From: an uncultured Aquimarina sp.
GTDB taxonomy: Bacteria; Bacteroidota; Bacteroidia; Flavobacteriales; Flavobacteriaceae
Direction of reading: 5' to 3'
Length of the DNA: 55,383 bases
NCBI GenBank assembly: GCA_947498775.1
Contig: CANMLL010000025.1
Coordinates: forward strand, 1 to 55,383
The notes under the pieces were generated by a model. That model had not been told where the DNA came from, ran no database searches, and saw nothing but the letters and a program-made list of their open reading frames with translations. Made by a program: the position numbers and the translations under genes. This document shows, piece by piece, positions 8,606 to 18,079 of the stretch (within the stretch, counting starts at the first letter, position 1; every line of letters begins with the position of its first letter).

Positions 8606-10378
8606 ATGGAAAAAACACCTTTTCAAGTTAACCTGTCAGGAATTATAAAAATTCTTTCTGATCACCTGTATTCTCAAAAAGATGTCTTTATCAGAGAGTT
8701 GTTACAGAATGCAATCGATGCCATCAATGCACGAAAAAAAGCAGAAACCTTTGAACCGCTAATAACCATAGAATATTTTAATAATTCAAATGGGGCAGGG
8801 TTTGTTATTTCGGATAATGGCATTGGACTTACCGCCGAACAGGTGGAAGAATTTCTAGCAAAAATTGGGTCGAGTTCTAAATTAGACGATAGCATGCGCA
8901 ATGACTTTATTGGTCAATTTGGGATCGGGATATTATCATGCTTTATGGTTTCGGATGATATTATTCTTATTACCAGACCTTCAGAAGAAGATCAAGCCAT
9001 CAAATGGACCGGTAATATTGATGGCACGTATGCCATCGAAACTATAGATTACGATCTTGCCATGGGAACCAAAGTTATCTTAAAACTTCGGGATAAAATA
9101 AAACTCAATTCAACCGGGATTGTATCAAGTATAAAAAAGTATGGTCAATATTTGCACATTCCTATCGATATAGAGGTTAATGGTATTTCCAAAGGAACCA
9201 TAAACAGATCATTTCCCTGGGAAGAAAATTTGGATGGTGACCAATGTCTAGCTATAGGACAGGAGGTTTTTGATGAAGGTTTTACCAACTATATTCTTTT
9301 AAAAGATAAAAAAACCAATCGCAATCAAGGGGTGTTGTATCTCTCTCCACAAGCAAGTTACTTAACAGATAGAAAAGAAGGGTATCTCTATGTGAAAAGA
9401 ATTTTTGTGACCACAGCCTCTAATGATATCTTACCAAAATGGGCTGTTTTTGTAAGAGCAATTATCAATTCAGAAAACATCTCTCTTAATGCTTCAAGAG
9501 AAAGTATTTATCCTAATGAAGTTTCTGAGCAACTTAAAAAAAATATTGAAGGCAGTATCAAGGAATATTTTTATCAGTTAAGCAAAAGTGCACCTTCTAC
9601 CCTAAAAAGAATTATTATAACTCATAGTTTTCCACTCAAACAAATGGCTTTAACAGATGAAAGCTTTCTTGTTTTTATAGCAAAATGGTTTGAGTTTTAT
9701 ACAACATATGGCCAACTGAATCTAAACGAAATAAGAGAACTGAATGAAACTATATTTTATGTAACCAATGTCGATGAATTTAAGCAAATCATCCCTATTG
9801 CTATCGCTAATAAAAAACTAGTAGTCAATGCAGGATATACGTTTGACAAAGGTATCATCAAGAAAATAAGCATAATAGACAAAACAAGTGATTATGTAGA
9901 AATTGCAGCAAATTATTTTGGTGATTTTCTAGGGAATATTGATGTCGATGATCATCAAAAGTATGAACCGATCATCAATGATCTGCAACTTTATCTAGAT
10001 AAATATCATTGCAAAATTAAATTACGAGGTTTTGACCCAGAAAGTATCCCTTCTATCTATCATGCCAGTATTGATTCGTTGATTGCAGAGGATATCAAAA
10101 ATATTCAGAAAGATCAAAATGATTTATGGAAATCAATTTCCGAAAGCGTATTTGACCCACAAGAACAATACAATTCTCGTTTATACCTTAATCTTAAAAA
10201 TAAAGTGGTGTCCTCTCTTTTGAAAAAATCAGGCAGCTTAAATGATCTGATCATAAAAACACTATACGTTAATGCCAAGCTCCTGGGACATTATTCATTA
10301 AATAATATAGAGCTTCTAGCTATGAATGATAGTTTTAGTGACCTAATTCAATTAGCATTAATATCCAAAAAACAATGA
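8606..10378 (+). CDS. HSP90 family ATPase (HtpG paralogue)
   Basis: 590 residues. The GHKL ATPase domain carries ELLQNAIDA (Glu31, Asn35, Asp38), SDNGIG (Asp70) and the lid motif GQFGIG (103-108). The middle domain contains NASRESI, matching the NVSREIL loop with the ATP-contacting Arg of classical HtpG. The C-terminal 200 residues are diverged. This is therefore a probably active ATPase, but not the housekeeping HtpG: the N box differs (LLQNAIDA rather than LISNASDA) and the neighbours are specialised. The last 4 bp overlap the next gene (ATGA). Likely a dedicated chaperone for the products of its own operon. Confidence 0.85.
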   Translation: MEKTPFQVNLSGIIKILSDHLYSQKDVFIRELLQNAIDAINARKKAETFEPLITIEYFNNSNGAGFVISDNGIGLTAEQVEEFLAKIGSSSKLDDSMRNDFIGQFGIGILSCFMVSDDIILITRPSEEDQAIKWTGNIDGTYAIETIDYDLAMGTKVILKLRDKIKLNSTGIVSSIKKYGQYLHIPIDIEVNGISKGTINRSFPWEENLDGDQCLAIGQEVFDEGFTNYILLKDKKTNRNQGVLYLSPQASYLTDRKEGYLYVKRIFVTTASNDILPKWAVFVRAIINSENISLNASRESIYPNEVSEQLKKNIEGSIKEYFYQLSKSAPSTLKRIIITHSFPLKQMALTDESFLVFIAKWFEFYTTYGQLNLNEIRELNETIFYVTNVDEFKQIIPIAIANKKLVVNAGYTFDKGIIKKISIIDKTSDYVEIAANYFGDFLGNIDVDDHQKYEPIINDLQLYLDKYHCKIKLRGFDPESIPSIYHASIDSLIAEDIKNIQKDQNDLWKSISESVFDPQEQYNSRLYLNLKNKVVSSLLKKSGSLNDLIIKTLYVNAKLLGHYSLNNIELLAMNDSFSDLIQLALISKKQ

Positions 10379-11487
10379 AACTAAAGACTAAACAAGAAAT
10401 AGAAAACATCATAAAAAAGTGTGATCGAAACTATACAGAAGACAATAAAAATTTGGTGTTTAAATGTGTTCAAAAAGCGCAGGAGTTAAAAGATCTGGAT
10501 CTTGAATACAAAACCAGATTAGAATATGTGGCTCAATTGACTAACCTTAATTATCATGAAAAAGCTATTCCGATTTTTCCTTGGCTTTTGGAATGCTGTG
10601 ATACATACCCGAAACGCTTTAGATATTCAAGCACATTGTGGACTTATAAATGGATTGTCATTTCATTATTTGATTTTGCTAGCATTTCTTATAAGCAGAT
10701 TGAAACTGTTTTTGATGATTTTGAAAATAGGTATAACAAATACGGATCCGGACAGCGAATACTAGAGTATTATAAAATGATCAAGACATATAGGTTGGGT
10801 AATCCAAAGGAAGCGTTACAACATTTGCGCAATTATGAGATGGTTTTAAAAAATGGGCCTCTAGATGATTGCGAAGCTTGTATGGTAGATGGCACTTTTG
10901 ACATCCTTATTGAGGTGGGGTTGTTCGATGAAGTATTGGAAAAGGCAAGGCCTATTTTAGACAAAAACCTTACATGTGTCTCCGTGCCTAAAACTACCTA
11001 TCCAAGAATTATGTATGTCTATATGATCAAAGATAAGATCGAGTTGGCAGAAAAATACTATCAGTTAAGTATCCAAAATTTAAATTTGGAAGAGTTAAAT
11101 TTTATAGACTATCATTATTTGGTATTGTATCTGGCAGTGAACAATAGATTTGTAGAGGGAATTAGTATTATAGAAAAACAATTAAACTTAATTTTAGAAC
11201 GAAGTAGTGATAAAGCCAAGTGCTTATTTTATCAATCGTGTAATCTGTTTTTTCTAAAGATGTTTCTACAAGGAAAAAACACGACTATTCTTGATCTGTC
11301 CTCATCGATTATAAAAAAGGATCTTCCGGATCATCAGCATAACAATTACCAAACAAAGAAATTATCAGGATGGTTTAAGAATATTTCTTACCATCATGCA
11401 GAAAAATTGGGTCTAAGAAATAGTAATAATTTTTATCATGAGAAACTGGATTTTTACTCTGATATCTTCAAAAAATTGAAGCAATAA
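10375..11487 (+). CDS. Unknown alpha-helical repeat protein, copy 1
   Basis: 370 residues, no signal peptide, all helical with regularly spaced pairs of aromatic and small residues resembling degenerate TPR or SEL1-like repeats. It opens with KLKTKQEIENIIKKC and contains a conserved CEACMVDGT segment and many Cys. It is translationally coupled (4-bp overlap) to the HSP90 paralogue and followed 50 bp later by a clear paralogue. I do not recognise a named family. A client or TPR-like co-factor of the adjacent chaperone is the simplest hypothesis. Confidence 0.75.
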   Translation: MKLKTKQEIENIIKKCDRNYTEDNKNLVFKCVQKAQELKDLDLEYKTRLEYVAQLTNLNYHEKAIPIFPWLLECCDTYPKRFRYSSTLWTYKWIVISLFDFASISYKQIETVFDDFENRYNKYGSGQRILEYYKMIKTYRLGNPKEALQHLRNYEMVLKNGPLDDCEACMVDGTFDILIEVGLFDEVLEKARPILDKNLTCVSVPKTTYPRIMYVYMIKDKIELAEKYYQLSIQNLNLEELNFIDYHYLVLYLAVNNRFVEGISIIEKQLNLILERSSDKAKCLFYQSCNLFFLKMFLQGKNTTILDLSSSIIKKDLPDHQHNNYQTKKLSGWFKNISYHHAEKLGLRNSNNFYHEKLDFYSDIFKKLKQ

Positions 11488-11537
11488 CCCTAAGGTAACT
11501 AATAAATTAATTCAACCGATATTGACATCTGAGAATT

Positions 11538-12635
11538 ATGAGGCTAAAAACTAAAAAGGAAATAGAAAACATTATAAAAAAGTGTAGTAGAGATTACACC
11601 GAAGACAATAAAAATTTGATATTCAAATGTGTTCAAAAAGCACAAGAGTTAAAAGATCCGGATCTTGAGTATAAAGCCAGACTGAAATATGTAAATCAAT
11701 TAAACTTTCTGGGGTATTCCGAAAAAGCAATCTCGATTTTCCCTTGGCTTTTGGATTGTTGTGATACATATCCTAAACGTTTTAATTATAAGGATGCATT
11801 ATGGGCTTATAAATGGATTGTCAATGACTTATATGAGTTTAGTGCTATCTCCTGTGACCAAATTGAAACTGTTTTCGACGATTTTGAAAGGAGATTCAAT
11901 AAATATGGAGCAGGACAACGGATAATAACGTATTACAAAATGTCAAAATTCCACAGAATGGGCAACCCAAAAGAAGCATTACTCTATTTGCGTGCCTCCG
12001 AATCTATTTCAGAAAAGGGACCTTTAGATAACTGTGAAGCCTGTATGGTAAATGGAACTCTTGATCTCCTATTGGATATGAAACTGTATGCCGAAGTTCT
12101 GGAAAAAGCCAAGCCTATTCTTGATAAAACGATTTCCTGCCTGTATTTACCAAGTGGTACGTATCCAAAAATTGTATTTACGTATATGATGCTAGGCAAG
12201 ACAGAATTGGCAGAAAAGTATTATCAGTTAACGATTAAAAATTCACAACCTAAAAATTTAAGTCACAAAATAATACTTTACCTTTCTGCTAATCATAGAT
12301 TTTCAGAGTGTTTTTCTATCATAGGGAAGAAATTAAACTTAGATCATGAAAGTTGGGATGATGTTTCTAAGTGTCATTTTTATCAATCATGTCATTTGTT
12401 TTTTCAGGAAATGTATAGATCAGGAAGAGAAAGTATTTCAATTGATTTGTCATCGTTTGGCACTAATAATGTTCTACCAGATCCTTCGCATAACAACTAC
12501 CAAACAAAAGAATTAGCAAAATGGTTAAAGGGTATTGCGTATCATCATGCAAAGAAGTTGGATCTAAGAAATGGCAATAATTTCTATGAAGAGAAACTGG
12601 ATTTTTACTCAGAGATTTTCAAAAAAGTACAATAG
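11538..12635 (+). CDS. Unknown alpha-helical repeat protein, copy 2
   Basis: 365 residues, homologous along its whole length to the preceding gene: same opening (RLKTKKEIENIIKKC), same block FPWLLDCCDTYPKRF, same CEACMVNGT, same ending FYSEIFKK. The similarity extends to DNA level, so the duplication is fairly recent. Its last codons run straight into sequence resembling the 5' part of another copy, suggesting the original 3' end was lost by recombination. Function unknown. Confidence 0.75.
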   Translation: MRLKTKKEIENIIKKCSRDYTEDNKNLIFKCVQKAQELKDPDLEYKARLKYVNQLNFLGYSEKAISIFPWLLDCCDTYPKRFNYKDALWAYKWIVNDLYEFSAISCDQIETVFDDFERRFNKYGAGQRIITYYKMSKFHRMGNPKEALLYLRASESISEKGPLDNCEACMVNGTLDLLLDMKLYAEVLEKAKPILDKTISCLYLPSGTYPKIVFTYMMLGKTELAEKYYQLTIKNSQPKNLSHKIILYLSANHRFSECFSIIGKKLNLDHESWDDVSKCHFYQSCHLFFQEMYRSGRESISIDLSSFGTNNVLPDPSHNNYQTKELAKWLKGIAYHHAKKLDLRNGNNFYEEKLDFYSEIFKKVQ

Positions 12636-12760
12636 AAACCACACATAAGGCAATAAACATTTGGTATTCAAATGTGTTAAAAAAACACAATAGTTAAGGG
12701 GTTGGATCTTGAGTATAAAGTCAAAATAGAATTGGTATGAATCAAATAAAGTTCCTCGAT
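12636..12760 (+). pseudogene. Remnant of a third copy of the helical repeat gene
   Basis: Immediately after the copy 2 stop the DNA resembles the 5' coding part of both copies: TTGGTATTCAAATGTGTT at 12661-12678, then GGATCTTGAGTATAAAG at 12704-12720. The reading frame is interrupted by TAG at 12691-12693 and by a frameshift. It decays after about 12760. Confidence 0.75.
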
Positions 12761-13068
12761 GTAAGTATAAGAGGTATTTGTTTGAATTCTAATTTCCTTG
12801 ATGAAAACCTAAGGTTTTAAAACTTTTCTTTTCATACCAGGCAAGCCTCAAGGAATTAGATTTAAAAGAAATTAAACAGCAAATCAATTTTTTCAAATCT
12901 TAATGGGAAATGTTCAAACCTTTTGATTGCTGAAAATCAAATGGTTGTTGAATTTAAAAAAACATAAATTAATGAGAAAAAAGTCAAACTTTGGAAGTGT
13001 GATTATTTGATTTACAAATTAAATTAAAAGAGACAGCCTTTTCAGACTTTTCAGTTTACATTAGTGTT
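12761..13068. other. Decayed intergenic stretch
   Basis: No intact gene. A start-less frame ending at TAA 12901-12903 reads ASLKELDLKEIKQQINFF and looks like a coding remnant of unknown origin. A small hairpin lies near 12918-12940. Confidence 0.35.
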
Positions 13069-14994
13069 TTATTTCAAATAATTTACCACTTTACCCATCG
13101 CAGCATTGACTGCTTCTTCTTCAAAGTATAGTTGTTGTTGGTTAAACTCATTCAACCATACAATATTTTTTTCACCCTTCAGATGACCATAGAAATGCTT
13201 TGCACCTTGCGGTACGGCACCGCTTTCACTATGTACAATAAATACGGGTTGTGTTATTTCTTTCCCGGCTGATATTCCATCAAAAGTTAACCACGGTTCC
13301 CAACTGCTCACCGCAAAGCGGTTATCGTATTTTGGTCCAGCTGCTTTTGCAGGACTCAAATAGTAATCAAATGCACCGTGGGGTACAAACATTGCACTCA
13401 AAGGGTCCAATTCGCTCGCTGCCAACACATAGTCCATTTCGCCAGTTTCGGCATACTTTCTCTTGGCTTTTCTCGAGGCTTCCAATAAGCCATCTGTACC
13501 ACCTGGTCGCATATCGTAAATCATACGAGCAATTTCTGGGTTGTGCAACCAAGGGGCAACCAAAACCAATTTTTTGATACGATCATCTTGCGCAGTAGCG
13601 TATGTCATATATCCCGAACTGGCACAAACACCAAGTGCAGAAAGTTCATTCATATCTACATTAGGATGTGTTTCTAAATAATCCACAGCTGCTTTTATAT
13701 CTTCTATCTTTAAATTATAATCTTCTACTTGTCTTGGTTCTCCTTCACTTTCCCCAAATCCTGTGAAGTCAAATGTCAAGGTGATAAAACCATCCTTTGC
13801 CATCACACTTGCATATTCATCTGGCATTTGTTCTTTGATACTGGTCCAGCTTCCGGTTACAATAGCCGATGGATATTTTTTATTGGTATCAAAATTGGGG
13901 GGTAGGAAAAGATGACCTCTTAACAAAACACCCTGACTGTTGAAGGTTACTTCCTGTAGGGAAACACCGCTATCGGTTTTGGCGCCTGTCTGGTGAACCG
14001 AATAGGTTTCGGGTTGCAGCCCTGGCCAGCCGTTCAATAAGATGTTCGGATTAAAATACTCTACAAAACTTGAAATCTTTCCATTTTCCACAGTGAAGAT
14101 GCCTACATACGAGTTGTTGTACGGTTTTCCTTCGCCCGTAGTCACGGCACCATTATACTTAACCAAAACCGTATTCGGGTCATTGGTGCTAAGGTATTCT
14201 CGCTCATAGGATTGCGTGTAATCCATGACATCTGTATATTGATTACGCATTGCATCTACACCTTTCAATTGTTTGGGAAAGTTGTTGGGGGATAAAGGCA
14301 TTTCCTGTACTACATCTTCGTTGAGGGTAGCCAATATGTTTTCAAGATTACGTGCCTCTAGGGCTTTGAAGAATTTTTCTACGGGTTGAATCGTTGCTTG
14401 GTTCGCTTTCGCAAAAGCGGGAATATAACCAGTCTTTACATTTTCCATCGCTTGAGCGGGTAGTTTATCATTGCCAGACTGGTCGTAAAGGCTCAAATCG
14501 ATGCGCGCAAGTCTCCAGCTACCGTTCTCTTGGATAAACTCAGTATCGTAGCCAACGAAAACGGTCCATTCATCTTGATTCAAATAATGGGTGGCAATGG
14601 CATCCAGAGTGGCAGTGGCGCGGTTGCCTGCCACCCAAATGGCTTCGTTATGTATTTGGTGAATAGTGCGTTCAAAGCCCGGAAGCATTGCTTGCCACCC
14701 TGTAAGGATTTCACTGGGTGTTTTAAAGCCGGCGTCACCACCTAAAGCTGTATAATCGGTATAGACCGAATCGGTCATTTTGGTCTCTACTTTGTTCCAG
14801 TTTCTGTTATCTACTTCGCCAAAAAATGAAGTTATTAGTTGTTGAATCTGTTCTTGGTCTTGTACTTTTTTCGTTTCTGTTGTACTTAGTGTTGTTTTCA
14901 TTGCTAAATCGTTTTGATTTTCATTTGCTCTTTTCTTATTTTTACAGCCCATTATCAACATAATGGCGACTGCAAGGATTCCTATTTTTTTCAT
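13069..14994 (-). CDS. Lipoprotein fusing two SnoaL/NTF2-like domains to an alpha/beta hydrolase
   Basis: 641 residues. The signal ends in LIMGC (lipidated Cys17). Two NTF2-like domains follow (about 45-175 and 195-335), each with the helix-plus-sheet pattern and the typical ending in xxGxWRLARI or VENGKISSF. Residues about 350-641 form an alpha/beta hydrolase with oxyanion region GSWTS, the nucleophile elbow GVCASSGY (Ser after CA), and a late His candidate. Related enzymes act as esterases or peptidases; the substrate is unknown. Base composition is visibly richer in G+C than in the flanks (one 60-base line at 13981 has 35 G or C), hinting at transfer. It lies 151 bp downstream of the broken AraC regulator on the same strand. 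Confidence 0.85.
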   Translation of the reverse strand: MKKIGILAVAIMLIMGCKNKKRANENQNDLAMKTTLSTTETKKVQDQEQIQQLITSFFGEVDNRNWNKVETKMTDSVYTDYTALGGDAGFKTPSEILTGWQAMLPGFERTIHQIHNEAIWVAGNRATATLDAIATHYLNQDEWTVFVGYDTEFIQENGSWRLARIDLSLYDQSGNDKLPAQAMENVKTGYIPAFAKANQATIQPVEKFFKALEARNLENILATLNEDVVQEMPLSPNNFPKQLKGVDAMRNQYTDVMDYTQSYEREYLSTNDPNTVLVKYNGAVTTGEGKPYNNSYVGIFTVENGKISSFVEYFNPNILLNGWPGLQPETYSVHQTGAKTDSGVSLQEVTFNSQGVLLRGHLFLPPNFDTNKKYPSAIVTGSWTSIKEQMPDEYASVMAKDGFITLTFDFTGFGESEGEPRQVEDYNLKIEDIKAAVDYLETHPNVDMNELSALGVCASSGYMTYATAQDDRIKKLVLVAPWLHNPEIARMIYDMRPGGTDGLLEASRKAKRKYAETGEMDYVLAASELDPLSAMFVPHGAFDYYLSPAKAAGPKYDNRFAVSSWEPWLTFDGISAGKEITQPVFIVHSESGAVPQGAKHFYGHLKGEKNIVWLNEFNQQQLYFEEEAVNAAMGKVVNYLK

Positions 14995-15145
14995 AGTTAT
15001 TTGATTTTTAATTTCTTGTTACAAATATATGTTGAGCATAAAGCCTATGGCGTACAGAATTCATAGTAAGACGTAAAGAATTCCTCTTTCTGCGCATTTT
15101 TGCTCAGAAATAAAGGTAAACAGGAAGGAAGGGTTGAGTATTGAC

Positions 15146-16074
15146 TTAACTACGGAATTGCTTTACCGATTTACGGTTGTATAGGTATTGTGATGGCGAC
15201 AGGCCGGAAAGCCGTCTAAAAAATCGGGAAAACGAAGAGGGATCTGCATAACCCAATTTAAAAGCCACCTCTGAGATGTTAAGGGTTGAATGCAAGAGCA
15301 ATCCCTTAGCCTCGTTGATTAGTTTTTCATCAATGATTTCACGTGCACTCTTTCCACACTCGGTCTTTAGCGTTTCAGAAAGGTATTTGGGCGATAGGTA
15401 AAGCCTATCGGCCAAATCGGCCACCCGAACAGATGCACTGAGGTTTTCACACAACGCTATTTCAAACTGGGTAACGAGGTCAGATTTTGGGGTGCTGAAT
15501 TTGTCAGCTTTGCGACGTGTCCACAATTTTTTGATAGTATTGAGCAATGCCCAAAGATACCCGACAATAATGGCATCGGAAAACGCATCCGTGGCTTCGT
15601 ACAGTTGAAATATTTTTTCTAAAAGAGTATTGAATTCAATGGTTTCTCGAGCATTCAGGTTAAGCAGGACGTCGGTGTTGGAATAGGCGAAAAAGGAAAA
15701 TCCCTGATAAAGTTTTTGTTATCAAAATGTGTGGAAAGAAATTCAGGCTTAAAATAGAGTGTAAAACCATTTAGATTCAAAAACTGGTTTGTTGGTGCCT
15801 CTATCTTTGCAAGTTGTCGTGGCGGTACCAGTTGTAAAGCGTTACCAACTATCTGCTCGTTGTATTGTGAATAGTGATAATTGAAGTTGGCATTGACAAA
15901 AAATGTGATATCGAAGAAATGTTGTCTAAAAACCGGTGTCATCAAATATTCATCCTTATTTAACTGCATCGTGTTTAAGCCATAGATATGAAATATGGAA
16001 GTAGGTTTGGTACGTTGAAACCTGAAGTATTTCAAGACTTGGTTGAATGATGTTATGTCCTCGATCTCGTTCAT
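15146..16074 (-). pseudogene. AraC-family regulator broken by a one-base frameshift
   Basis: Two adjacent minus-strand frames make one AraC protein of about 310 residues. The N-terminal ligand-binding half runs from ATG 16074 and the C-terminal double HTH ends at 15146 (VADLADRLYLSPKYLSETLK and SEVAFKLGYADPSSFSRFFR are visible). They join if one base is added in the A5 run at 15690-15694 (T5 on the coding strand): DFPF then continues as FAYSNTDVLLNLNARE and on. So either a real inactivating deletion or a sequencing error. It would be expected to control the hydrolase gene just downstream. G+C is again above the regional level. Confidence 0.8.
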
Positions 16075-16225
16075 ATTACATAATCATAATTTATGTATAA
16101 AGATAACGAAATTAGGATTGGGTCGATTTTTTGAATACTGAGGGTGTTATTCCCGTTTGGTTTTAAAAAAAACTAAGCTGCAAGGCAATTATAATATTCC
16201 ACATAGTTAATCATATTTAATAGTT

Positions 16226-16597
16226 TTAACCCCATTTTTCGACTCGCATTTTGAATTCGCTCAAATAAAAGTTAGCCTTATTTCTCAATACAAATTTTCC
16301 AAGGACATTATAAAATAATCTCTTGCATAAATTTTTTTCGGCTATATCATATTTTAAAACAGCTCTAATTATACTGATATCAAACCTGTACGATTTCATT
16401 GTTATCTCAACCTTTGGATTTTGGATATTATTACAAATGTTTTCTTCTCTAAGCAAAAATGTATGAGAACGCAATTCGATATTTGATTTTGAGCTTTCAA
16501 TATGACCTTGTTGTGTAAAAACGGCTATACCTTCGGAGATGGAAGAATAAACTATTTCAGGGGATTTACAAATGATGCATTTTAATTCTAATATCAT
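16226..16597 (-). CDS. Hypothetical protein
   Basis: 123 residues if begun at ATG 16597 (MILELKCIICKSPEIVYSS). The frame stays open upstream, but that part coincides with a terminator hairpin and the end of another gene, so the short start is preferred. No signal peptide, no family recognised; a mixed charged protein with two Cys in CIIC. It sits in a decayed area and may not be expressed. Confidence 0.35.
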   Translation of the reverse strand: MILELKCIICKSPEIVYSSISEGIAVFTQQGHIESSKSNIELRSHTFLLREENICNNIQNPKVEITMKSYRFDISIIRAVLKYDIAEKNLCKRLFYNVLGKFVLRNKANFYLSEFKMRVEKWG

Positions 16598-16616
16598 TGT
16601 TATAACTTTAAAATTG

Positions 16617-16653
16617 AAAAACCCCCTGAAGCTTTCAATTTTCAAGGGTTTCT
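16617..16653 (-). terminator. Rho-independent terminator of the SnoaL remnant
   Basis: On the minus strand AAACCCTTGAA pairs imperfectly with TTCAGGGGGTTT, followed by a T-run (GGGGGTTTTTC). It lies just after the stop of the SnoaL-like fragment at 16674. Confidence 0.65.
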
Positions 16654-16673
16654 CTGCTACTAACCACCAACCA

Positions 16674-16769
16674 TTAATAGAAAAACTGTTCAGACAGGAT
16701 TTTTCCGTTTTCAACTTTGTAAATGATAATTTCATCTAATGGCCAGACATTACCATCTTTTAAGGTTAC
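16674..16769 (-). pseudogene. C-terminal remnant of a SnoaL/NTF2-like protein
   Basis: A minus-strand frame without a start encodes VTLKDGNVWPLDEIIIYKVE followed by NGKILSEQFFY and a stop. This is the typical last strand pair of SnoaL-like proteins. Upstream it runs into the LacI fragment on the other strand, so the rest of the gene was deleted. A terminator hairpin follows. Confidence 0.6.
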
Positions 16770-17304
16770 GGCCCATTTGATTAAACAAGGAAATGATCGA
16801 ATTGCACATTTTTCGGGTCCTGGAAATCTAAATATATACAAAGATCGCTTTAATGGTTATAAAAAGGCTCTCGAGGATTACGGAAAAGTATTTGACCCTG
16901 CTTTGGTGTTTGAATCTCGATTATTAATTGAAGATGGAATCGAAGGAATTAAACATCTTTTATCTCTTCCTAATCGTCCCGATGCGCTTTTTTCTTCTAA
17001 TGATTTAGCAGCAATTGCAGCTATGAAATATATTAGCCAGCATACAGAATTTTCTGTTCCCGAAGATATCGCGGTTGCCGGCTTTAGTAATTCGCCAAGT
17101 GCTTCTATCATCGAACCCGGACTTACCACAGTAGATCAGTCGGGAGAAGAGATGGGGAAAATAGCAGCCAAACGTCTAATTGATGAAATTAAAGGAGAAA
17201 TTGATAAATGTACTAATGAAATCATTACCGTCAATTCTAAAATCATTGTTAGAGAATCTTCTGTAAAAAGGGTTGCAAAATTGGTAAAGGAAGTAAAGTC
17301 GTAG
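16756..17304 (+). pseudogene. LacI-family regulator lacking its N-terminal DNA-binding half
   Basis: About 180 residues corresponding only to the C-terminal sugar-binding lobe of a LacI/GalR regulator: FKVTAHLIKQGNDRIAHFSG, then PDALFSSNDLAAIAAMKYI, then IAVAGFSNSPSASIIEPGLT and a regular C-terminus. The HTH and first lobe (about 160 residues) are absent. An in-frame ATG exists at 16723 but the residues before FKVT are not LacI-like. Junction to the SnoaL remnant is near 16750-16760. Probably a dead gene left by deletion of a sugar-utilisation locus. Confidence 0.75.
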
Positions 17305-18079
17305 TATGAATATACAATACCACTCTACATGTATATAAAAGCGCTTCAACAGTTCTAAAACATTTTCTATTTGACTTTCATTATGGTAAAACTCAGAATA
17401 AATCAGAGTTATTAACTCTTTTAAATTCTTTTTCTATATGATCTTTTGTACCTCACTAAAGATAAACAGAGATCAAGACCATTTGTTGTGTTTGTACAAA
17501 TATTCTAGTTAATCTAAAGAGGAAGAATGCTACATTTTTAACCTAATTATTATACCAGAAGGTAGAGCAGTTGATATTATAAAGAGTTTACAAAGAAATT
17601 TATAAGTTTCATTTTTTGTTTTAATTTTGTATCCATTTATTTTTAGATGACTACATATGGTTTACCAGTATTTAACATATGATTTGGAGATAGTACTCAA
17701 ATTAAAGGTATCTTTACAATGTTAAAATTCGGAAAGCTCCAATTTAATCTTGTTTTCTCAAATTCAATTTTCTTTTTCTGCTCTCTTTTTTTCTTGGCAA
17801 TAGTGCAAAAAAATATTTTAAGTTAAATGTAAGGATAGCAACATCAGTTTGGAAACCGTTTTCAATGTAGAATAAGTCTTCACAATTAGATATTTCTGTT
17901 TGTTTTTCAATCTTTTTATTTTAATGCGTTGTCCCAAATCATAGGTGGACGGGCTTAAAAAAAATCGATTGCATTAAAAATTTCCCGAAATAACAAACTC
18001 GAATTTTTTAAAAAATATTGAGAAATAGAGCAAATAATTATACCAAACAAATATTAAATAGAATAATAAATATAAAGTA
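17305..18079. other. Long gene-free region before the cold shock gene
   Basis: No intact gene. A start-less frame ending at 17605 (YIFNLIIIPEGRAVDIIKSL) resembles a coding remnant. The last 100-150 bp may hold the promoter and long 5' leader usual for cold shock genes, but I cannot mark a convincing promoter. Confidence 0.4.

Noticed and set aside
8606..10378. Housekeeping HtpG
   Set aside because: Motifs and neighbours differ from the canonical gene; called a paralogue instead of htpG.
16598..16735. N-terminal extension of the hypothetical protein at 16226-16597
   Set aside because: The extension reads through a terminator and the C-terminus of a SnoaL remnant in another frame, so it is not likely to be translated.
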